From an uncultured Acidobacteriia bacterium (GTDB taxonomy: Bacteria > Acidobacteriota > Terriglobia > Bryobacterales > Bryobacteraceae): a stretch of DNA of 64,000 bases. Under the pieces are notes generated by a model. It was not told where the DNA came from. It saw only the letters and a program-made list of their open reading frames with translations, and ran no database searches. Location of the stretch: the NCBI GenBank assembly GCA_903909435.1, contig CAIVVT010000061.1, positions 62,001 through 126,000 of the forward strand, read 5' to 3'. Position numbers and translations under genes: made by a program. Shown here in pieces: positions 38,554-48,700 of the stretch (positions are counted from its first letter, which is position 1; each line of letters begins with the position of its first letter).

Positions 38554-39513
38554 CTAGACTTGCCTGCCGGGGACGTCCCGCCTGCGTTGGCACGGCAGGG
38601 TCTGCAAGCGCAGCCAGTCACGGGGGAAGACTTTCTCCCCGGGATTCTTTCTATTCACCCGAAACAGGTAAATGCAGCTCGCCGGGGCCAGGAACCGGAC
38701 CTCCGAATCCCGCACGTGCTCCGAATGAATAGGGAAACTGGCCTGGCTGTAAACCGTCAGCAGCACGTTCCAGCCGGGTAAAGACTCAGGCGAAAGCTGC
38801 ACTTGAAGCGATTCTCCCTTTCGCAGGACGCCCCACAGGAATTCGGTTTCGGGATTCCCCATCGGCAACAGCTCCCGCCGGATGAATCGCTCCGAAAACA
38901 AGCCGGGGTAGCTGAGCAGCACGAAGACGTAATAGTGCAGAGCCAGATAAAACAGATTGCTGCGGGTGTGCAGATCCCGATAGAAAGAGTTCGTCTCCGG
39001 GGAGATCTTCCGGCCTGCCGTAACGCTCTTGCCGTCAGTGCCGACGGCCGGAAGCTGCACTTCCGAGCGCCACGCGTAATAGCGCAGCCCGAGCCAATAT
39101 TTTCCGGGCTTCAGGTGGATCTGCGCCCTGCCGCCCGTGGAGTGGGAGGAGTGCGATCCAATGCTGGTCAACGTCCTGCGTCCGGCGTAGGTGCAGATCA
39201 CGATGGTCCAGGAGCCGGCAGAGCGGTCGGCGGCCAGAGTGTCGATTTCGAGGGTATGCCGCACAACCAGGGGCGATAGCGTGGCCAGGATGGCGTGGGT
39301 GTTCCATCTTGGCGCGGTGGTCATGATGAGGGGCAGCGCGCCTGGACGGGCCAGCATGTCTTCGTTCGACAGGACAATCCATTGCTGGTTCTTCGATGGC
39401 CCGGCGACTGCATGGACCGCGTCCCGAAGCAGCAGGCCGGCCTGCATGATGTACTTCATCAGGCGGTGGAAGAGAAATGAAACCGCCGCCAGAAAGAGTT
39501 GCCCGATCAGCAT
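38554..39513 (-). CDS. Membrane-anchored protein of unknown function, last gene of the PKS operon
   Basis: This 319-residue protein begins with a hydrophobic segment (LIGQLFLAAVSFLF) that could anchor it. The rest is mixed alpha/beta with many aromatic residues. WTIVICTYAGR, KPGKYWLGLRYY and the central NLFYLALHYYVFVLL, a second hydrophobic stretch near residue 195, stand out. I recall DUF6208-annotated proteins of this general type in cyanobacteria, but I am not confident of that assignment. The ATG overlaps the stop of the terminal synthase by seven bases, so it is translated with the assembly line and is likely to act on its product or intermediates. Confidence 0.65.
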   Translation of the reverse strand: MLIGQLFLAAVSFLFHRLMKYIMQAGLLLRDAVHAVAGPSKNQQWIVLSNEDMLARPGALPLIMTTAPRWNTHAILATLSPLVVRHTLEIDTLAADRSAGSWTIVICTYAGRRTLTSIGSHSSHSTGGRAQIHLKPGKYWLGLRYYAWRSEVQLPAVGTDGKSVTAGRKISPETNSFYRDLHTRSNLFYLALHYYVFVLLSYPGLFSERFIRRELLPMGNPETEFLWGVLRKGESLQVQLSPESLPGWNVLLTVYSQASFPIHSEHVRDSEVRFLAPASCIYLFRVNRKNPGEKVFPRDWLRLQTLPCQRRRDVPGRQV

Positions 39514-42500
39514 GGCTTGCTCCGGCGCGCCGCCGCCTCGATGATGCCGGCCAGTTCGAGGGGACAGTCAAGATGCAGGTTGTGGCCGCCCGGAAGTACC
39601 ACCTCGCGCCCATCCCGCAGGACCTCCATCTGCATGGCTGCATGTTCGAGGGGAACCAGTTCGCTGGTTTGTCCCCGGACCAGAGTAACGGGAACCTGAA
39701 GCTCGCTCAAAATGGAGAGGAAGCGCTGCGAATCGAGATCGGACGTGCCGTGATAGGCAATGCCGGCGAGACTGCGGATGCGTTCATCCCACCGCCAGCG
39801 GAAGCCGCCGGGGCAGGGCTCAAGAAGTCGGGCGGCCATCTTCTCCGCTTGTGCGGCGCTCAAGGCGGGATGGAACTCCCGCAATCTTTGGGATGCGGCC
39901 TGCGGATCGGGCAGTGTTTGCGGCTTCCCCTCCCATTCGATTCCATTCAGATGAGCCGTGAGGAGTTCGGAACTGCTTCTGTTGCCGCGGGCCGGGGTAA
40001 GCACAGGTTCCACCAACACAAGCTGGCTGACCAGGGAGGGACGCGCGGCCGTCAGCAGGGCGGCGAGGGAGGCGCCCATGGAATGGCCGGCAAGGAGTAC
40101 AGGGGATGCGGTGACCTGGCGCAGCAGGGTATCCGCGTCGGCCAGGAAATCCATCAAATAATAGGAGCCTCCAGGTCCGGCGTGCTGCGAATGGCCGTGG
40201 CCGCGCTGATCGGGTGCAAACACGCGGAAGCCACTGCCGGCGAGTGCCCGGGCGACCTCGTCCCAGGCGGCTCCGTGATCGAGAGCGCCGTGCAGAATCA
40301 GTACGGGGTGGCCGTCAGGGGGGCCCCAGGAGCACAGGCAAAGAGAAAGACCGCGGACTGCGATACGCTGTTCCGCCATGCCGACGCTGGCAGGCGGCGC
40401 GGGTGGAAGTTCGTATTTGAACGTGGCCGCCAGCGTGCGCGCGCCGTGCCCCAGAGTCCCGGCGCCTGAAGCCTTGCGCCAGGCATCGGCGAGCGAGGCG
40501 TCGATGCCCTGATGGTTAAGGAATCCAGGATCGCCAATACCGATGGACTGCGCCTTCAGACCGTCCGTCATGCGGGCTCCCTCATAGGGCGTAAGCACGG
40601 CATCGTCGAACGGAAGGGCGAGAAACGAACACAAATTTCGCATGACGTCGCCGGGGGTTTGGACCAGATCCTCATACCGGACCGTGGTGGTGCGGCCGGG
40701 CCCGACGGACGGAAAGAAGGCCGACACGTTTGCGTTGCCCTCGACCCAGATGGCTTCCGCAGTGTCGCGCGGAGGCTTGCCGGTCAGGCCGAGCAGGCGA
40801 TCGAAGCGGTTCTTCACGAAGGAATCGATGACCGCGAGCGGGTGGCGGACCAGGTGGATGTAACGAGCTGACGAGAACAGCTCTTCCGCATTGCGTAAGG
40901 TGCTGGGACTCGCCGCATAGGGCGGCGACTTGTCCACCAGGAGGCGGCCGCCCGCCATCTCATGCAACCGGGCGTACACGGCCTGGACGGTGAGATCGGC
41001 GGAGACCCACTTGTCTTCCAGCGCCTTCGCCTCTTCAGCGGAACCGCCGCTCAATTCCTGAACAGCGCGGAGGAGTCCCTCCTGTAAGTAGCTCCCTGCG
41101 AGCGCCGACCTGCGCTCGCGCATCGTGCTGAAGCCCAGGAGATGCAGTTCGGGCGGACAGAAGAGGCCGGGATGTCCCGCGAGCATCACGCGGAGCAGGG
41201 TGGAGCCCGAGCGCGGGGCGGATAGGACGAAGACAACCGGGATATCCAGCTTGCCCGAGGTTCTGGCCGGGCCCGGCACAGGGTAACTCCCTTTCGATGG
41301 CGCTGCCGCCGCGGGTTCAGGCGCTTCGGAGCGGGGCGCTGTTTCACCGGACAGGTAGCTGGAGAAGGCGGCCACGGAGGGTTGCTGGTAGAACTCGCGG
41401 GGGTAGGTCCTGAGCTGAAAGCGCTGGAGAACCGCGCGCAGGAGTTCCATCACCATGAGCGAATCGAAACCCAGTTCCAGGAGGTTTCGCTCGAGGGAAA
41501 CTTCTGTCTGCCCGACCTTCAGAATATCCGCCACTTTGCGATGCATCCAGGTGCGCAGATCGAGTTGTGGCTCTTCATGCGGGGCTGGCGGCTCCTCGAC
41601 GGAAGCGGGTGCGGCGAGGGTGGCTGTGATCGGCGAGGCCCCCTCGCGCGAGCGGCGAAAGAGCGGCCAGTCGACGATTGCGGCACACCGTTGCGTGGCG
41701 GATGTTGCCGCAATCCGCAGGAACATCTCAGCCCCCCGGTTAGCGGAGAAGGATGCGATGCCCTGATCGGCCCACCTGGACGGGACGCTGTTGCCGGGCC
41801 GTGCGGTCATGCCCGTATCCGCCCACGGGCCCCAGTTGATGGTCAGACCACACAGGCCGAGGGCCTGGCGATAGTAAGCCAGGCGGTCCAGAAACGCGTT
41901 GGCGGTAGAGTAGCTGCCTTGTCCGGCAGAGCCCAGAACGGACGTTAGCGAGGAGCACAGCACGAAGAAATCGAGCGGGAGCTGGCCTGCGGTTTCGTGG
42001 AGATTCCAGGCTCCGGCGGTTTTCGCGGCAAGCAGTTCCGGCAGTTCGGCGGGCACGATGGACGGGATGACGCCGTCCCGCAGCACGCCTGCGGCATGGA
42101 CGACACCGGACAGCGGGGGCAAGGCGACACCGAAGACGGAGACGGCTTCGGCAAGACTGCTTCGCTCGGACACGTCTGCACGGCAAACGGTGCAGGAAAC
42201 GCCAAGCTCCCGAAGTTCTTTGATTGTGTGCGCGGCCGCGGCGGACGGTTCGCCCCGTCCCAATAACGTGAGATGGCGCGCCCCCGCGGCCACCAGCGCC
42301 CGGGCAATCGCAAGCGCCACTCCGCCCAGTCCGCCGGTGATCAGGTAGCTTCTATCCGAGCGAACCAGCAGACGCTCACTGCCGGGAGCCGGTGCGGATC
42401 GAGACAAGTTGGGCACGAAGGTCCCGGTGGCGTTGATGGCGAACTCATTGGCGGAGACTGCCGATGCGATGCACGCCAGAATCGAGTCGGGGTGGCATGC

Positions 42501-45500
42501 GTGGCCGGGAGCGGCGTCAATGAGACCTCCCCAGACGTACGGCGATTCGACGGCCAGGGTCCGGCCGAGGCCGATCAGCGGCGAATGCGCGAGACCGGCC
42601 GGATTGGAGCCGGCATTCGGTGGTTGCGCTCCGCGGGTTACAAACCAGAGCTGGATCTGCCGGGGAGATTCGAGACAGGCCTGAGCCAGCCGCAATGCCT
42701 GCCCGGCCAGACTGGCAGCGGACTCCGGAACCGCCTGGGCCGGGCACACGAGGAGCACATTCCACTCGCCTTGCAGGTCTTCGAAGGCTGCCTCGAGGCT
42801 GGTGCCCAAAGCAGCGCGGCGGCAGCAGGCGCCTGCGGCAATGATGCGCCCGGCAAGAGCATCCGCCAGAGTTCCGGATTGGCCGGATGCCTCAGTTTCG
42901 AACAGAAGCCAGTTCTTCCGGGCGGCCGCGGGGTTCAGCGCTGACGCCGGGCAGGTGTCAAAACGATCCCAGGCGATGTCATAACAGCCGATTTCGGCGG
43001 TGTGTGCCAGTGGCGCGGGCTCGGCCTTCGTAACATCCAGCCAGTAGCGTTTTCGTTGCCAGGGATACGGGGGCGGAGGACGGAATTCTCCGCCGCTGAC
43101 ATTCCTGAACCTGACGTTCGCACCGGCGCTATACAGGGACCCCAGCGACTCCAGCATGCACGCCGGACCGTTGCGCTTCCGGTGCAGGCTCGGTAGCACG
43201 GCGCACTCCCTGCGAGCTGCTTCGAATGACCGGCTGATGGAAGGGGAGAGCACGGGGTGAGGCCCGATTTCGAGATAGGTCCGGTAGCCGTCTTCGATCA
43301 TGTTGCGGATGGCGGCTGAAAAAAGAACCGGCTGGCGGAGGTTCCTACCCCAGTAGGAAGCCGTAAAATCGCCGTCCGCAGCAGCGCCGCCATGCACCGT
43401 GGAATAGAAAGGCATAGCCGCCGTGCCGGGTTTCAAACCCTGAAGGTCGCGGATCAGCGGCTCGACGCAGGGATCCATCTGCGCACTATGGAAGGCGTAC
43501 TTCGGGCGTAGCGGGGTGCAGCGCACGCCGCGGCTTTCGAGATACCGGACTACGGCGCTCACCTCGCCGGGCGTTCCCGCGAGGACGACCGAGCCGGGGC
43601 TGTTGTACGCGGCAATGGCGAGGCCAGGGCGCTCCTGGATGACATCGCGCGCCTGATCAGGCGTCAGTTCCACCTCGGCCGTTGCACCCAGACCCGTGGC
43701 GAACTGCATCCGGCTGGCGCGGTTCACCACAACGTTGACCGCAGATTCGAGGGTGAGGATTCCGGCAAGGTGGGCGGCCGCAATCTCCCCGGCGCTGTGC
43801 CCCACGATGGCGGAAGGCTCGATCCCCCAGGCTTGCCACAGCCGCGAAAGCGCGACCTGCAGAGCGAAGAGCGCGGGCTGGGCAAATCGTGTGTTGTCGA
43901 GTTCCTGAGGATCCGCGGCAGGGGCCAACTTTTCGAGGATCGACCAGCCTGCCAGCCTGCGAACGGCCGCATCCGTTTCATCCAGGGAGGCGCGAAACAC
44001 CTCTTCCCGCCGGTAGAGATCGTGCCCCGCGCCCGGCGATAGCGCGCCTTGCCCGCAGAAAACGAATGCCACGCCACGCGCCAGGAGGTTCTCGGCCTGC
44101 CCGGCGGGGGGGATGTCGTTCAGTTTCCCGATCAGTTCGCTTGCGGAGTTCCCTGTGACGGCCGCCCGCAGCTTGTGATGGCTGCGTCTCACCCCGGCCG
44201 TGTGGCAGAGATCGCGGAGTGCAACCGGATCGGCCAGTTCCTCCCGGGCGAGGGTTTTCGCGTAAGCCGCTCCGAGGGCCGTCAACGCGCCGGGAGAACG
44301 CGCGGACAGAGGCAGGAGGTACGTTTCGGCCGCAGAAGAGCCGTCTGAAGCCTGGGCGGCGAGTGCGGGAGCCCGTTCCACCACGACGTGCGCGTTCGTC
44401 CCCGACCAGCCGAACGAACTCACACCCGCCGTCAGCGGGCCGCATGAGTCTTTCCAGTCGAGTGGGTCGACTGGCACAAACAAACGCGAACGATCGAGTG
44501 AAATGTGGGGACTCAGGCGAATAAAATTCAGGTGGCGCGGGATGCGTTCGTGCTGCAGGGAGAGAACCACTTTGATGAGACCGGCAACACCCGCGCCCGC
44601 GCCGAGGTGACCGATGTTCGTCTTGACCGAGCCGACCGCGCACGGAGCCGCATCCGCAGCACCATCCAGCACCGAGCGCAAAGCTTCGATCTCGATGGGG
44701 TCGCCCAGCGCGGTGCCCGTCCCGTGCGCCTCGATGCAGCTGACCCGGCTGGCCGGAATACCCGCACTCGCCAGGGCGCGGGAGATCACGTCCACCTGGG
44801 AGGGCCCGTTCGGGGCAGTCAGCGTGCTGCTTCTCCCGTCCTGATTCACGGCGGAACCCCGGATTACGGCACGAATGTCATCCCGATCCGCCAGCGCATT
44901 GGATAGCCGCTTGAGAACAACGACGCCACAGCCCTCGCCCGGAACGAAACCGTCAGCTCTTGAATCAAAGGTCTTGCACCGGCCGTCCGGGGCCAGCAGG
45001 CCCATCCGGCTGTAGGCCATGAGGGAGACGGGAGACGTAACCACATTCACGCCACCCGCGAGGGCCAGATTGCACTCACGGAGCCGCAGGCTCTGACAGG
45101 CCAGATGAACCGCCACCAGCGAAGAGGAACAGGCGGAATCAAGCGTCAGACTGGGGCCCCGCAGATCCAGAAAGTAGGAAAGGCGGCCCGAGACCAGACT
45201 GGAGTGCGTGCCGGTTCCGGAATAGGCATCGATACAGGCCACGTCGTCCAGTTGACGCCAGGCATAGTCGGTCGCTATCGCGCCCATGAAGACGCCCGTC
45301 GCAGTTCGTGAGAGTCCTGCGAGCGTCTGGCCTGCGTCTTCGAGAGCCTCCCAGGCGACTTCGAGCGAGAGTCTCTGCTGGGGGTCCATCTGTACGGCTT
45401 CGCGAGCGGAGATGCCAAAAAACTCCGCGTCGAACCGGTCGATCTCAGGCAGAAAGCCGGCTCGCCGGATCGCGATCTTGCCGGGTGTATCCGGGTTCGG

Positions 45501-45758
45501 GTCGTAGAGATCCGCTACCGGGAAACGGCTTTCGGGAATCTCCGAGACGGCGTTCGCGCCAGACTCGAGCAGGCTCCAGAAGGCATCCGGCGAATCGGCC
45601 CCACCGGGAAAGCGGCAGCCCAGGCCGATGATCGCAATGGGTTCGGCGGATCTTTGCTCCTGCGCCGCGAGACGCGATCGAAGGTCCTTTACTGCCCCCA
45701 GCGCTCTTGAGAGAAGCTCCCTTTGATCTTCTTTCCTCTCTGTTATTGGCCTATCCAT
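39507..45758 (-). CDS. Terminal PKS module KS-AT-KR-ACP-sulfotransferase-thioesterase
   Basis: This 2,083-residue synthase has the CurM/olefin-synthase layout. An N-terminal coiled coil (~8-36) for docking precedes KS (~38-465; DSACSSS Cys ~210, EAHGTGT His ~345, NIGHL His ~384). AT (~563-865) has GHSAGE and YAFHS, malonyl-like. KR (~1136-1320) has LITGGLGG, catalytic Ser ~1270 and Tyr ~1283. ACP (~1395-1465) has LGFDSLM. The sulfotransferase (~1505-1770) has the PAPS loop SAPRSGSTLLR and the 3'-phosphate site RHPLAVIDSF. The thioesterase (~1795-2075) has GHSMG (Ser ~1891), LVLVEPVL (Glu ~1915) and GGHNLH (His ~2057), the Ser-Glu-His triad of CurM rather than Ser-Asp-His. No DH or ER is present. 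It probably sulfates the beta-hydroxyl, then hydrolyses and decarboxylates to a terminal alkene. Confidence 0.92.
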   Translation of the reverse strand: MDRPITERKEDQRELLSRALGAVKDLRSRLAAQEQRSAEPIAIIGLGCRFPGGADSPDAFWSLLESGANAVSEIPESRFPVADLYDPNPDTPGKIAIRRAGFLPEIDRFDAEFFGISAREAVQMDPQQRLSLEVAWEALEDAGQTLAGLSRTATGVFMGAIATDYAWRQLDDVACIDAYSGTGTHSSLVSGRLSYFLDLRGPSLTLDSACSSSLVAVHLACQSLRLRECNLALAGGVNVVTSPVSLMAYSRMGLLAPDGRCKTFDSRADGFVPGEGCGVVVLKRLSNALADRDDIRAVIRGSAVNQDGRSSTLTAPNGPSQVDVISRALASAGIPASRVSCIEAHGTGTALGDPIEIEALRSVLDGAADAAPCAVGSVKTNIGHLGAGAGVAGLIKVVLSLQHERIPRHLNFIRLSPHISLDRSRLFVPVDPLDWKDSCGPLTAGVSSFGWSGTNAHVVVERAPALAAQASDGSSAAETYLLPLSARSPGALTALGAAYAKTLAREELADPVALRDLCHTAGVRRSHHKLRAAVTGNSASELIGKLNDIPPAGQAENLLARGVAFVFCGQGALSPGAGHDLYRREEVFRASLDETDAAVRRLAGWSILEKLAPAADPQELDNTRFAQPALFALQVALSRLWQAWGIEPSAIVGHSAGEIAAAHLAGILTLESAVNVVVNRASRMQFATGLGATAEVELTPDQARDVIQERPGLAIAAYNSPGSVVLAGTPGEVSAVVRYLESRGVRCTPLRPKYAFHSAQMDPCVEPLIRDLQGLKPGTAAMPFYSTVHGGAAADGDFTASYWGRNLRQPVLFSAAIRNMIEDGYRTYLEIGPHPVLSPSISRSFEAARRECAVLPSLHRKRNGPACMLESLGSLYSAGANVRFRNVSGGEFRPPPPYPWQRKRYWLDVTKAEPAPLAHTAEIGCYDIAWDRFDTCPASALNPAAARKNWLLFETEASGQSGTLADALAGRIIAAGACCRRAALGTSLEAAFEDLQGEWNVLLVCPAQAVPESAASLAGQALRLAQACLESPRQIQLWFVTRGAQPPNAGSNPAGLAHSPLIGLGRTLAVESPYVWGGLIDAAPGHACHPDSILACIASAVSANEFAINATGTFVPNLSRSAPAPGSERLLVRSDRSYLITGGLGGVALAIARALVAAGARHLTLLGRGEPSAAAAHTIKELRELGVSCTVCRADVSERSSLAEAVSVFGVALPPLSGVVHAAGVLRDGVIPSIVPAELPELLAAKTAGAWNLHETAGQLPLDFFVLCSSLTSVLGSAGQGSYSTANAFLDRLAYYRQALGLCGLTINWGPWADTGMTARPGNSVPSRWADQGIASFSANRGAEMFLRIAATSATQRCAAIVDWPLFRRSREGASPITATLAAPASVEEPPAPHEEPQLDLRTWMHRKVADILKVGQTEVSLERNLLELGFDSLMVMELLRAVLQRFQLRTYPREFYQQPSVAAFSSYLSGETAPRSEAPEPAAAAPSKGSYPVPGPARTSGKLDIPVVFVLSAPRSGSTLLRVMLAGHPGLFCPPELHLLGFSTMRERRSALAGSYLQEGLLRAVQELSGGSAEEAKALEDKWVSADLTVQAVYARLHEMAGGRLLVDKSPPYAASPSTLRNAEELFSSARYIHLVRHPLAVIDSFVKNRFDRLLGLTGKPPRDTAEAIWVEGNANVSAFFPSVGPGRTTTVRYEDLVQTPGDVMRNLCSFLALPFDDAVLTPYEGARMTDGLKAQSIGIGDPGFLNHQGIDASLADAWRKASGAGTLGHGARTLAATFKYELPPAPPASVGMAEQRIAVRGLSLCLCSWGPPDGHPVLILHGALDHGAAWDEVARALAGSGFRVFAPDQRGHGHSQHAGPGGSYYLMDFLADADTLLRQVTASPVLLAGHSMGASLAALLTAARPSLVSQLVLVEPVLTPARGNRSSSELLTAHLNGIEWEGKPQTLPDPQAASQRLREFHPALSAAQAEKMAARLLEPCPGGFRWRWDERIRSLAGIAYHGTSDLDSQRFLSILSELQVPVTLVRGQTSELVPLEHAAMQMEVLRDGREVVLPGGHNLHLDCPLELAGIIEAAARRSKPC

Positions 45759-45766
45759 TTTTCGTC

Positions 45767-48700
45767 TTACGTGCTGGGCTCGGCGGGGGAGGAGAACCCA
45801 AGATGTGCCAACTCATCGTCGAGCAGCGAGGCCAGTTCGCTTTCGGATAACGTCTCCGCATCCTGTGAAGTGCCCGGCGATGCGGCCGGGGACCGGGGCA
45901 CAACTTCCCCGGCATCGAGAGGCAGACCGAGGAGCTCAGCCAGATGAACCGCAAGCGCGGAAATGGTCGGATAGTTCCAGACCATCGTGGCCGACAATTT
46001 GACGTCGAGCAGAGTCTGCATCCTGTTCCGAAACTCGAGAGCCACCAGAGAGTCAAAGCCGTAGCTGCCAAAGGTCTCGGCGGGGTCCACTCGCAGCAGG
46101 GGAAGGCGCAGCACCTGTGCCGCGGCTTCCCGCAGTTTCGCTTCCAGCAGGGCGCGCCGCCGCGGCCCGGAGGAGGCCTGAAGGCTGGCCGCGAAGTCCT
46201 CCTTCGGGGGCATGTTGTGAGGGTTGGGCGCGGGTTTTGAGCCGATCAGATCGGCAACCAGGCGGCGATCCGATCCGGATTGCGTAGGATGGGCTTCGGA
46301 CCACTGGCGCGCGTTGAGCGCGAAGACGGTGACCTGAGGATCGTTCCGCCGCATGACTTGCTCGAGAGCGGCGATGCCCTGCGCGGGAGTCAGACTGGCG
46401 AGGCCTTCCTTCACCAGCTTTTCACTAAGGTTGCGTTGAGCGGCCATGCCGGCCTCGGACCAGGGCCCCCAATTCACGCTCTGGGCGGCCAGGCCCTGAG
46501 ACCGGCGCAAGTGGGCGACAGCGTCCATGAAGGCGTTGGCTGCGGCGTAGTTCGCCTGGCCTGGCGAGCCGAGGACGGACGCAGCAGACGAGAACAGCAC
46601 AAAGCAGTCGAGAGCCCTCGATCGCGTCGCGAGGTGGAGGTTCCAGGTGCCCTGGATCTTGGGCGCCAGTACCTTTCGAAACCGCGCGGCGTCAAGGTCC
46701 AAAGCAGTGCCGTCGGCGACCGTCCCCGCGGCGTGCACAACGCCACGAAGCGCGGGGAGTGCGGTATCAATCGCATTCAGGACGCGGGTTACTTGAAGAG
46801 TATCCGCGATATCCGCGAGTTCGACCGTGACCTGGACACCATGCTCGCGCAGGCTTTCGACAGCCCGTGCGGCCAGCGCCGAAGGCTCCGATCTCCCCAG
46901 CAGAACGAGACTGCGGGCTCCGCGAAGCGCCATCCACTGCGCCACTTTGAGCCCCAGTGCGCCAAGCCCACCGGTGATCAGATATGTGCCGTCCTCGAAC
47001 GCGGGGCGGCCATCCGCAGCAGCGGAAATGAGGGCATCCGGTCCCGCGGTAAGGACGACTCTTCCGGTGTGGCGACCCTGCGCCATGAGATGAAACGCTT
47101 CCGCCGCGCGCGAGATGGGGAACACGTTGAGAGGGACGGGGTGGAGACTTCCGTCCTCAAAGTGCCTGAGGACTTCGCGTAACGCATCGCCGATGACTTC
47201 GGGTCTGCCTTCCGCCATCCACGCGAGGTCGATCGCGAAGTAAGAGAGATTCTTGCGGAAGGGCAGCAGTCCGATCTGGCGATCTTCGTAGATATCTTTC
47301 TTGCCGACCTCGAGGAAGCGCCCGCAGGTGGCGAGCGTCGCAATGCCTCGCTCCACGGCTGCGCCTGTCAGTGAATTCAAGACGATGTCAACGCCGCGAC
47401 CCGCGGTAATGCGGAGAATCTCGTCGCTGAAGGCGAGAGAGCGCGAGTCCATCACGTGCCGGATACCCAGGCTACGAAGGTAGTCCCGCTTCTCCTCGGT
47501 CCCGGCGGTTGCGAAGATCTCAGCCCCGGCACGCCTGGCGATCTGGACGGCCGCAAGGCCGAGGCCCCCGGCGGCGGAATGAATGAGCACCGACTCACCC
47601 TTCCGAATGCGCGCGAGGTGTTCGAGAGCGTACCACGCGGTGACCCAGGCAACAGGGATGCCTGCCGCCTGTTCCAGGGTCAGCCCCCGCGGGAATCGCG
47701 CGACCAGGGTCTCCGGAACAAGGACATGGGAGGCGAGCGATTCCGGTGAAACCGCGACAACGGCGTCCCCCACTTGAAGGGAACGAACACCGGAGCCGAC
47801 GCGGACGACGCGTCCCGCGCATTCATAACCGAGGCGCAGTGGAACGGAAGCGGTTGCGTCCGGCCGTGCCCCCATTGCGCTCAGGACATCGAGGAAGTTG
47901 AGGCCCGCCGCAGCCACTTCAATTTCCACCTGGCCCGGCGCCGGATCCTGACGAGCAGTCTCCCGCAGCTGCAGATGGTCCAGAACTCCTGGAGTGTTCA
48001 TCGTCAGGCGATAAGCCCTCGATCCGGCGGGGACTAACTCAGGCTGCGCCTGCGGCTCATCGCTGCAAACAGAAAGCCGCGCGGCGCAGAGATCGTTGCC
48101 GCGCAAGGCAAGCTGATCCTCACCTTCCAGGGCTTCGCTTGCCAGATTCAGGAGCACATCAACTAACTGCAGCGCATCGTGGGAACCGGCCAACGGGTCC
48201 AGATCGATGAGCGTAGCGCGAAGGGCAGGTTGTTCGAGCGCGAGTGTCTTGCCTAGTCCCCAAAGTGCGGACTGAGACGGTGACCCGGCTTCGTGAGGCG
48301 CGACGTGCTGGCCAGCGCGGGTCACGATGAACAAGCGCGTGGCGACAGGCCAATCGGATCCGGCCATCGAGCGCGCGATAGCCAGGAGCGAAAGGCAGGA
48401 GTCTTCGACGGATTGTTGAAGTTGCTCTGGTTCCTCACCGGCGGCGAAAAATACGACTCCACAGAAAGCGCCGCAACTTTGCGCGCACACGGTTTCGCGG
48501 CTGAAGTCCCCGGCGGTGGTTACTATTTCGCGATGTCCCGCCTGCCTGAGCAGCGATGCGACATCCCGGAGTGACTCACGGCTGTGGTTCGGGGTCCCAG
48601 GGTTGACGAGCACCCAGGTTCCAGGGTTCGGTGGATGCAAATGGCCGGGGGGCAGTTGCTTCCAGTCAATCCGGTAGAGCGAGGGGACATTTTCCGCCGA

